Part shown: in pieces, positions 1-5,105 of the stretch
Layout: each line of letters opens with the position of its first letter
Position numbering within the stretch: position 1 is the first letter of the stretch
NCBI GenBank assembly: GCA_003506095.1
Contig: DNWZ01000753.1
Location: forward strand, 530 to 6,271
Length of the DNA stretch: 5,742 bases
From: Planctomycetaceae bacterium
Lineage (GTDB): Bacteria; Planctomycetota; Planctomycetia; Pirellulales; Pirellulaceae
Direction: 5' to 3'
Made by a program: the position numbers and the translations under genes
The notes under the pieces: generated by a model
What the model was told of the DNA's origin: nothing
Database searches by the model: none
Seen by the model: the letters and a program-made list of their open reading frames with translations, nothing else

Positions 1-979
1 GATCGATCTGATCGAGCTTGCCCAACACGACCGCTTCGAGGATATCAAGCAAGTCGCTTTCCAATCGCATCAGCAACGGCTGACACTCGGGGTCGCCGAA
101 TCGCGTGTTGAACTCGAGCACCTTGGGCCCGGCCGACGTCAGCATCAGTCCCGCGTACAAAACACCCCGAAACGGCCGCCTGGCTCGTTTCATCGCGTGA
201 ACCACCGGCACCAAAATGTCTGACTCGATCTTGGTCATCATCGCTTCATCGACCAGCGGCGTCGGACAGTACGCCCCCATACCGCCCGTATTGGGCCCCT
301 GGTCGCCATCGTAAGCGGGCTTGTGGTCTTGGGCGGCAGGAAGGGTCAGAATGGTCGATCCGTCGGTGATCGCTAAAACGCTCGCCTCTTGGCCAAACAA
401 ACGCTCCTCAATGATCAATTCCTTGCCCGCTTCGCCAAACTCGCGACGGGCGGCGATACGGTCGATCGCATCAAGAGCTTCGCGCCGGTTGGAACAGACA
501 ATCACACCCTTACCCGATGCCAAGCCATCGGCTTTCACCACAACAGGCACCGATGCGTCGGTCTCCGGATACAAATCTTTGATGTACCGCGACGCGCTTT
601 CGGCGTTTCGGAACGTTTGATACCCGGCCGTCGGAACGTCGGCGGTGTGGAGCAAGTTTTTACAAAAAACCTTGCTCCCTTCTAATTCGGCCGCCGCTTT
701 CGAAGGGCCGAAAGCACGAATTCCGGCGGCTTGCAAATCGTCGACCAGCCCGGCAACCAACGGCGCCTCGGGGCCGACGACCACGAGGTCGATCTGATTC
801 TCCTTGGAAAACCTGACAATTCCTGCTTTGTCAGTCACAGGAATCGGCACATTGGTGGCCTCTGCCGCCGTGCCCGCGTTTCCTGGGGCGACATAAATTT
901 TGGTAATTCGCGGGCTTGAACTGAGTTTCCAGCACAACGCATGCTCGCGGCCACCGGAACCGACAATCAAAACTTTCAT
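1..979 (-). CDS. purD: Phosphoribosylamine--glycine ligase (GAR synthetase), 3' end cut by the window
   Basis: This enzyme joins glycine to 5-phosphoribosylamine using ATP, the second step of de novo purine synthesis, in the cytoplasm. The minus strand reads open from an ATG at 979-977 to the window edge, giving 326 residues. The family is usually about 420-430 residues long, so roughly 100 C-terminal residues lie outside. Visible motifs are the N-terminal GSGGREHA (residues 7-14), the ATP-grasp nucleotide loop VVKADGLASGKGVIV (147-161), QDHKPAYDGDQGPNTGGMGA (217-236), and the PurD signature around EFNTRFGDPECQ (289-300), which carries metal-binding residues. The start is fixed because the conserved MKVLIVGSGG strand begins at this ATG. 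No clear Shine-Dalgarno sequence precedes it, and I found no convincing promoter upstream on this strand. It points away from the oxidase-related genes and is not part of their operon. No frameshift or missing motif is seen. Confidence 0.97.
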   Translation of the reverse strand, partial: MKVLIVGSGGREHALCWKLSSSPRITKIYVAPGNAGTAAEATNVPIPVTDKAGIVRFSKENQIDLVVVGPEAPLVAGLVDDLQAAGIRAFGPSKAAAELEGSKVFCKNLLHTADVPTAGYQTFRNAESASRYIKDLYPETDASVPVVVKADGLASGKGVIVCSNRREALDAIDRIAARREFGEAGKELIIEERLFGQEASVLAITDGSTILTLPAAQDHKPAYDGDQGPNTGGMGAYCPTPLVDEAMMTKIESDILVPVVHAMKRARRPFRGVLYAGLMLTSAGPKVLEFNTRFGDPECQPLLMRLESDLLDILEAVVLGKLDQID

Positions 980-1163
980 AACAAAGGCCGGGAAAAACAG
1001 CGGAAAGGGTTACTAAACGTCGCAAAAACTGTTGCCTTCGCGATTGGCCGCTCATGGTAGGACGATTCGTGCTTGCGCCGAAGGGGGCGAAAACAAGGTT
1101 CCCTTCCCAATCCACATTCCGACTTAGTGGAAAAATAACATCCCCTTACTTCCCATTTAACGG
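980..1163. other. Intergenic stretch upstream of purD, no gene seen
   Basis: This is the left part of the 485-base gap between the divergent purD and cupredoxin genes. It should contain the purD 5' leader and promoter on the minus strand. I found no -35/-10 pair good enough to call. Reading frames crossing it lack recognisable protein features. The right part of the gap (1164-1464) holds the promoter, RNA structure and terminator listed separately. Confidence 0.6.
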
Positions 1164-1191
1164 TAGACAAAGCCTCCGGAAACTGTAAAAT
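1164..1191 (+). promoter_or_regulatory. Sigma70-like promoter for the putative RNA
   Basis: The -35 element TAGACA (1164-1169) matches TTGACA at 5 of 6 positions. The -10 element TAAAAT (1186-1191) matches TATAAT at 5 of 6. They are separated by a 16-nt spacer ending in TG. Transcription would start near 1198. The only structures directly downstream are a stem-loop and an intrinsic terminator, so the promoter appears to drive a short RNA or an attenuated leader. This is by sequence match only; a start site has not been demonstrated. Confidence 0.5.
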
Positions 1192-1197
1192 GCGGTT

Positions 1198-1330
1198 ATA
1201 CCTGCCAGCCAGAAAAGAATCTGTCGTCCGTATTGATCCTCCCTGGGACGACCTTCTGGCTTTGACTTTTGAAAGAAATGGAGGCGATAGCACGGGTTTC
1301 TCATCTGTAACAGCTATCGCCTCCATTTTT
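1198..1330 (+). ncRNA. Candidate structured small RNA or regulatory leader (about 130 nt)
   Basis: The unit is bounded by a promoter-like pair at 1164-1191 and a strong intrinsic terminator ending at 1330. Inside is a two-tier stem-loop: an 8-bp outer helix (1207-1214 with 1254-1261) and a 7-bp inner helix (1223-1229 with 1246-1252). They are separated by an asymmetric internal loop of 8 nt on one side and 1 nt on the other, with a 16-nt apical loop. No convincing protein is encoded; the only start codon noted opens a 10-codon frame inside the terminator hairpin. The cupredoxin ATG is 135 nt past the terminator, so this could be a free small RNA or a premature-termination leader for that gene. 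I do not recognise a known RNA family; a 6S-like RNA was considered but cannot be supported. The 5' end is inferred from the promoter. Confidence 0.45.
1274..1330 (+). terminator. Strong intrinsic terminator with a 16-bp perfect stem
   Basis: Bases 1276-1291 pair perfectly with 1313-1328 around a 21-nt loop, and an A-U and a G-U pair extend the base at 1274-1275 with 1329-1330. A run of five T (1326-1330) forms the end of the right arm. The mirrored strand has a shorter pyrimidine tract, so it could also work leftward. No protein gene lies just upstream on the plus strand, which suggests that it ends the RNA starting near 1198. Confidence 0.8.
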
Positions 1331-1377
1331 CATTTCATCTAAATCCCTGATAAATGCAGCTGCTAAGACTGCTCGAC

Positions 1378-1404
1378 TTGCCATCTGCAACATCCGTGTA
1401 TGAT
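1378..1404 (+). promoter_or_regulatory. Possible promoter of the cupredoxin gene
   Basis: TTGCCA (1378-1383) and TATGAT (1399-1404) resemble -35 and -10 elements, matching the consensus at 4 of 6 and 5 of 6 positions. The 15-nt spacer is shorter than the preferred 17. Transcription would start near 1411, about 54 nt before the ATG at 1465, and after the terminator ending at 1330. This would allow expression of the gene independently of the upstream RNA. Confidence 0.35.
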
Positions 1405-1464
1405 GGAACGGTCAAAAGGGACAGACTTCCCCACATTACCCACCCTCACAAACGAGTATTCGTG

Positions 1465-2235
1465 ATGCGAATCGCATTTGCACTGGCCGCATTGTTTGTC
1501 ACGGCCCCAGTTTTTGCCCAAGAAACCGGCACCTTGAGCGTCAAGTTCGTCTACGGCGGCGCCGCGTTCAAGCCAGCGGCGGTGGACGTCAACAAAGATA
1601 AAGAGTTCTGCGGCAAGCACCCCTTGTTCAACGAGCGGTTGCTGGTTGATGAGGAAACGAAAGGTATTCAAAACGTTGTACTTTACGTCTTCACCGGACG
1701 CGGCGGATCGAAGCTGGCCCCCCAGGCCCCAACCAACGCAACGCACGTTTTAGCTAACGACAAGTGCCGGTTCGAGCCGCGGATTGTTGTCCTGCAAGCT
1801 GGCGATACTCTGAAAATCACCAACCCTGACGCTGTCGGCCACAACGCCAACCTGAACTTTTTTGTCAATCCGGCGCAGAACATCACGATTCCGCCAGGTG
1901 CCGAAAAATTGGTCAACGTCGCGAAGGCCGAACCGGCTCCGATTCCTGTCGACTGCAACATCCACCCTTGGATGCGTGCTTACGTCATCGCTTTGGATCA
2001 CCCATTCGTCAGCGTTAGCGACAAGAACGGATCGCTGGAAATCAAGGGCTTGCCAGCTGGCGAAAAGCTCTCGTTCCGACTCTACCATGAAGCGGCAGTC
2101 GGGACGATCAAGGAAGTCATGATCAATGGCAAAGCGACCGAACTGAAGAAGAACGTGCTCGAACTCGACATCAAGAGCGGCATGAACGACCTTGGCACGA
2201 TCACGATCCCAGCGAGCGCGTTGGCCGTTCAATAA
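1465..2235 (+). CDS. Secreted type 1 copper protein (cupredoxin, amicyanin-like copper loop)
   Basis: The protein has 256 residues. Residues 1-18 form a signal peptide (short basic start, hydrophobic core, APVFA before Q19), so it is exported. A beta-rich middle region carries a full set of type 1 copper ligands: His126 in AVGHNAN, then Cys164, His167 and Met170 in DCNIHPWM. The CxxHxxM spacing is that of amicyanin and pseudoazurin. The segment from about 185 to 240, with NGSLEIKGLPAGEKLSFRLY, resembles the carboxypeptidase-regulatory-like fold common in planctomycete relatives. Cys49 and Cys101 are outside the copper site and might form a disulfide. The frame is open upstream to 1354, but the ATG at 1465 places the signal peptide at the N terminus; a GTG at 1462 is possible. 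No Shine-Dalgarno is evident. Its likely role is electron transfer or copper handling in the periplasm, inferred from the ligands and the heme A neighbours. The partner is unknown. Confidence 0.85.
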   Translation: MRIAFALAALFVTAPVFAQETGTLSVKFVYGGAAFKPAAVDVNKDKEFCGKHPLFNERLLVDEETKGIQNVVLYVFTGRGGSKLAPQAPTNATHVLANDKCRFEPRIVVLQAGDTLKITNPDAVGHNANLNFFVNPAQNITIPPGAEKLVNVAKAEPAPIPVDCNIHPWMRAYVIALDHPFVSVSDKNGSLEIKGLPAGEKLSFRLYHEAAVGTIKEVMINGKATELKKNVLELDIKSGMNDLGTITIPASALAVQ

Positions 2236-2262
2236 ATCGGTTGAAATCAGACTGAATCTTTC

Positions 2263-2307
2263 AAGCGACTCGGCACAACGCATCCGTTGGGCCGAGTCGC
2301 TTTTTTT
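2263..2307 (+). terminator. Intrinsic terminator after the cupredoxin gene
   Basis: A 12-bp perfect stem (2263-2274 with 2291-2302) is followed, after one A-G mismatch, by a further 5-bp helix (2276-2280 with 2285-2289) and a 4-nt loop. A run of seven T (2301-2307) follows. It lies 28 nt after the cupredoxin stop codon and should separate that transcript from the cytochrome gene. Confidence 0.92.
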
Positions 2308-2478
2308 ACCATCGGACATCGGCAACGGCGCCCCACTTGTCATGGCCTACGAAATGACTTGATCCGTTGCGCCGGCCCCTCTTTTCACGGGAACGACAAT
2401 AAGACACGCTTAGTTCATCCCCAGCCCTGTAAACCGATTTCGCTCCGCCAAACAACGCCAGCAACCTTCGATTCATCC

Positions 2479-3717
2479 ATGGATTCGTATTTCCGCATCG
2501 CCGGTTCGTTGGTTGGTCCCGCTGCGATTTTTGCAATCCTAGCGGTCGCCGGCTGTGACGCTCCGCCAGGATCGTTCAACGCCAACGATCTGTACGCGCA
2601 AGTCGTTGCCACTCGGCAAAACAGCCAGCCCGGCCAAGCGGCAGCTGATGTGAGCATGGTAATGGAGTCGCTGTTCGGAACACCCGACGCCCCCAAATTG
2701 CCCAATGCGATTCCGACCAACCTGGTCGATCCGGAAAACTTGACCCGCGCCGCTGGGCCCGTGTACAGCGACGAAGACGACACGCATTTCGGCATTTATC
2801 GCAGCCGATGCGTCGTCTGTCACGCACTGGACGGCAGCGGTGCTGGGCCCGCAGCGGCGCTGCAGAACCCTTATCCGCGAGACCTTCGCGCCGGCGTCTT
2901 TAAGTACAAGAGCACACCGCGTGGCGAGAAACCGACCAAAGAAGACCTGTTGGCGATCCTGAAACGCGGGGCTCCAGGCAGTGCAATGCCAGCTTTCGAT
3001 CGGCTGCCACAAGAAGATTTGGACGCGCTGGTCGATTACGTGATCTATCTGTCGATCCGTGGCGAAGTCGAGCGACGGTTGATCCAGTTTGCAGTGACCG
3101 AGATGGGCTACGGCGATCAAGACGGCGCGGCGATCGATTCCGAGCGACTGATCCTCGATGCCGAAGGAAAATTGACCGATCCCGAACTGCGTCAAACCGT
3201 TTCGCAGATCATCGAAAACGTCGCTGGCCAGTGGTCCGATCCGACTCCGATCACCGTTCCGCCAATGCCTGATTTCGAAGGCGACGATTTGGTTGCGGCG
3301 ATCGAGCGTGGTCGAGAACTGTTCCACGGCCAACAAGCGAATTGTGCGTCATGCCATGGGACCAACGGCAACGGCCAAGCGGTCACGCTGGACTTCGACG
3401 ATTGGACCAAGGAGTTTACGACGCTGCTGGGGATCTCACCCGGCGATAAAGCGGCTGTAAAACAAATGCGTAAGCTGGGCGCGTTGCCTCCGCGACCTAT
3501 TTCGCCACGCAACCTTTCGTGGGGCGTTTACCGGGGTGGCGACGATCCTGAAACGCTCTATCGTCGCTTGGTTGCCGGTATCGCCGGAACACCGATGCCG
3601 GGATTGCTGGTGCAAGAGGGCGAAGGCTCAACAGGCGTCACACTCGATCAGGTGTGGGATTTGATCGCTTATTTGCGTTCGTTGGGCGATCTGCAACTTG
3701 CGGGAACCAGTCGATGA
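2479..3717 (+). CDS. Diheme cytochrome c lipoprotein
   Basis: This 412-residue protein is predicted to be anchored outside the cytoplasmic membrane by a lipid on Cys26. The N terminus has a hydrophobic stretch ending in the lipobox VAGC (23-26). Two c-type heme sites are visible: CVVCH (111-115) with likely axial Met170 in GSAMPAF, and CASCH (289-293) with likely axial Met373 in GTPMPGL. The two cytochrome domains span roughly residues 100-195 and 275-404. They are joined by an acidic linker of about 80 residues with no recognised motif. The frame is open back to 2287, but that would start inside the preceding terminator; the ATG at 2479 gives a proper lipoprotein signal, so it is chosen. No Shine-Dalgarno is seen. 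The stop overlaps the next gene as ATGA. It probably passes electrons to a terminal oxidase whose heme a is made by the downstream genes; this is inferred from context. Other diheme carriers cannot be excluded. Confidence 0.9.
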   Translation: MDSYFRIAGSLVGPAAIFAILAVAGCDAPPGSFNANDLYAQVVATRQNSQPGQAAADVSMVMESLFGTPDAPKLPNAIPTNLVDPENLTRAAGPVYSDEDDTHFGIYRSRCVVCHALDGSGAGPAAALQNPYPRDLRAGVFKYKSTPRGEKPTKEDLLAILKRGAPGSAMPAFDRLPQEDLDALVDYVIYLSIRGEVERRLIQFAVTEMGYGDQDGAAIDSERLILDAEGKLTDPELRQTVSQIIENVAGQWSDPTPITVPPMPDFEGDDLVAAIERGRELFHGQQANCASCHGTNGNGQAVTLDFDDWTKEFTTLLGISPGDKAAVKQMRKLGALPPRPISPRNLSWGVYRGGDDPETLYRRLVAGIAGTPMPGLLVQEGEGSTGVTLDQVWDLIAYLRSLGDLQLAGTSR

Positions 3718-3905
3718 ACGAGACCAAACGCATTCGAGATCGCAAACGGTCGCTCGGGGCGATCGTGGGACTGGCTGCCGGTCTATCGTTGATGTGGGCG
3801 CTGGGGTTGGGCGGTGTTCTGTATGGTTTCCTGTTCGGAGCCGGCGGCACGGTGATCGGCGGAATGCTGGGCGAACGATTGGCTAGTGGTCCAACCATCA
3901 CCTAA
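3714..3905 (+). CDS. Small glycine-rich membrane protein, coupled to the cytochrome gene
   Basis: This is an unrecognised protein of 63 residues. Its ATG overlaps the cytochrome stop codon (ATGA, 3714-3717), which points to translational coupling. The frame extends upstream to 3654, but coupling and topology favour 3714. The N terminus is strongly basic (KRIRDRKR, 5-12). A long hydrophobic glycine-rich stretch follows (about 14-53), with small-residue spacings such as GAIVGLAAG and GAGGTVIGGMLG typical of glycine-zipper helices. It could form one long or two short membrane helices, with the basic end in the cytoplasm. No Cys or His is present, so direct heme or copper binding is unlikely. Its place between a cytochrome c and heme A synthase suggests a role in oxidase assembly or as a small subunit, but this is only context. 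The function is unknown. Confidence 0.7.
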   Translation: MNETKRIRDRKRSLGAIVGLAAGLSLMWALGLGGVLYGFLFGAGGTVIGGMLGERLASGPTIT

Positions 3906-3960
3906 GCGACGCAAACAGAAACAAAGTGGAACGTGCAACGCGCGATGCGACAATAAAACG

Positions 3961-5061
3961 ATGAGTGATACGCTAACCCAACCGATTCCAGCCAACATCG
4001 ATGCGGTGCCGCCCGGTCGCGGGCTGCATCGTTGGTCGATCTTGATCGTTTGCCTGGTGTGGCCGCTGATTTGGGTCGGCGGCCAAGTGACCACCTACGA
4101 CGCTGGGATGGCAGTTCCCGATTGGCCGGGCACATACGGATACAACCTGTTTTTGTATCCGTATCAAACGTGGCTGTTCGGCCCGTTCGACCTGTTTATC
4201 GAACATGGCCACCGATTGCTCGGGGCGTTGGTCGGCATCGCCTCAATCGTCGCAGTCGCGTTCGCGTTCGTTTCCGAACCGAGAGTCTGGGTGCGGTCGC
4301 TCAGCGTCGTCGTGCTGATCGCCGTCATTGGCCAAGGTGCCCTGGGCGGCGCGAGAGTCGTCTTGGCCGACCGAACGTTGGCGATGGTCCATGGTTGTAC
4401 CGCCGAAATCTTCTTCACGTTGTGCGTGACGCTGATGGTGGTGACCAGCCGTTGGTGGTGGGCACAATCGGCTAATTCGCCGCGTTCGCTGTTGCAAGTT
4501 TCGTCGTTTCGCCCCAGCGGCGGGTTGATCGCGCTGGTCGGCGTCGTGCTTGCCCTGGCCTACCTGCAGGTCTTGCTCGGTGCTCAATTGCGTCACGTCC
4601 AACCGACCGCTTCGCCTGGCGGATTCAAACATTTGGTTTACACCCACATCGCGACAGCCTTCTTGGTGCTTTCGCTGGCGGCTGTGGCGGCATGGAAATT
4701 GCGATCCAAGGCGATCGGCAGGCAGGTCCGATCGGCCGCTGGCAGTGAAAAAGCCGAGGCAAATCAAAATGGGTGCGGCGATTTGACCCTGTCGAGACCT
4801 GCCATGTTGCTGGTACTCTTTGTTTCGTTGCAGATCACGCTGGGGTTGGCGACTTGGGTGGCGCGGTACGGAATGCCGTTGTTCGCTCAGACGAACCCGA
4901 GCATGGCGTCTTACTTGGTGAAGAGCCAAGCGTTTGCCGAGTCGCTTATCATTACTGGGCACGTGGCCACTGGGGCGCTGGTGCTGGTCACCTCGGCATT
5001 CCTGCTGTTACGTTTGGTGCGGGCCAATTATTCCCGCCGACCCGAATGGGTCGCAAGTTAA
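3961..5061 (+). CDS. ctaA: Heme A synthase (CtaA/COX15 family)
   Basis: This integral membrane protein oxidises the C8 methyl of heme o to the formyl group of heme a, for aa3-type oxidases. It has 366 residues and about eight hydrophobic helices (near 25-41, 85-104, 113-133, 145-163, 187-207, 225-246, 280-300 and 328-352), as expected for the fused two-half family fold. Conserved features include GQVTTYDAGMAVPDWPGTYG (41-60), the heme-ligand motif EHGHR (81-85, His84), His144 in MVHGCTAEIFF, His229 in VYTHIATAF, and His334 in TGHVATGA. The first outer loop (about 42-80) has no cysteine, unlike the Bacillus-type enzyme with its Cys pair. A polar loop of about 30 residues (248-278) joins the two halves. 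The frame is open back to 3886; the ATG at 3961 is chosen because it leaves a short polar N terminus before the first helix and does not overlap the previous gene. It follows that gene by 55 nt and precedes ctaB by 44 nt, so they are probably cotranscribed. Confidence 0.95.
   Translation: MSDTLTQPIPANIDAVPPGRGLHRWSILIVCLVWPLIWVGGQVTTYDAGMAVPDWPGTYGYNLFLYPYQTWLFGPFDLFIEHGHRLLGALVGIASIVAVAFAFVSEPRVWVRSLSVVVLIAVIGQGALGGARVVLADRTLAMVHGCTAEIFFTLCVTLMVVTSRWWWAQSANSPRSLLQVSSFRPSGGLIALVGVVLALAYLQVLLGAQLRHVQPTASPGGFKHLVYTHIATAFLVLSLAAVAAWKLRSKAIGRQVRSAAGSEKAEANQNGCGDLTLSRPAMLLVLFVSLQITLGLATWVARYGMPLFAQTNPSMASYLVKSQAFAESLIITGHVATGALVLVTSAFLLLRLVRANYSRRPEWVAS
4134..4164 (+). repeat. 12-bp perfect inverted repeat inside ctaA
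   Basis: Bases 4134-4145 are the exact reverse complement of 4153-4164, with a 7-nt loop (4146-4152). The hairpin sits in the codons for residues 59-68 of CtaA, in the first outer loop (TYGYNLFLYPYQ). No T run follows, so it is not an ordinary terminator. It may be a coincidence of the repeated Tyr codons or an mRNA structure. Confidence 0.7.
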
Positions 5062-5105
5062 CCGCATTTCAATCGTTGAATCGTTTCAAGACAAAAAGCA
5101 GCCTC

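Noticed and set aside
1..15. GATC-rich start of the window
   Set aside because: These bases encode ordinary residues (LDQID) of PurD; there is no repeat array.
976..1326. Minus-strand reading frame of 116 codons upstream of purD
   Set aside because: It begins inside the terminator palindrome, overlaps the purD start by a few bases, crosses the intergenic gap and has no recognisable protein features.
1198..1330. Identification of the intergenic RNA as 6S RNA, SRP RNA or a known riboswitch
   Set aside because: The hairpin with an internal loop is loosely reminiscent of 6S, but it is short and no conserved family sequence was recognised.
1354..1464. Upstream extension of the cupredoxin reading frame
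   Set aside because: It would place 37 residues before a textbook signal peptide and would overlap the promoter-like element at 1378-1404.
1750..2343. 197-codon reading frame on the minus strand
   Set aside because: It lies opposite the cupredoxin gene and starts beyond the strong terminator at 2263-2307; no motif supports it.
2287..2478. Upstream extension of the cytochrome reading frame
   Set aside because: It starts inside the terminator hairpin and would bury the lipoprotein signal sequence.
2539..3336. 265-codon reading frame on the minus strand
   Set aside because: It lies entirely opposite the diheme cytochrome gene, whose heme motifs are unambiguous; its composition looks like an antisense shadow of a high-GC gene.
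4243..4962. 239-codon reading frame on the minus strand
   Set aside because: It is antisense to ctaA, rich in Arg, Gln and His as expected from the complement of membrane-protein codons, and has no motif.
5068..5080. Short palindrome TTCAA-TCG-TTGAA between ctaA and ctaB
   Set aside because: Five-base arms are too short to call an operator or terminator, and no T run follows.
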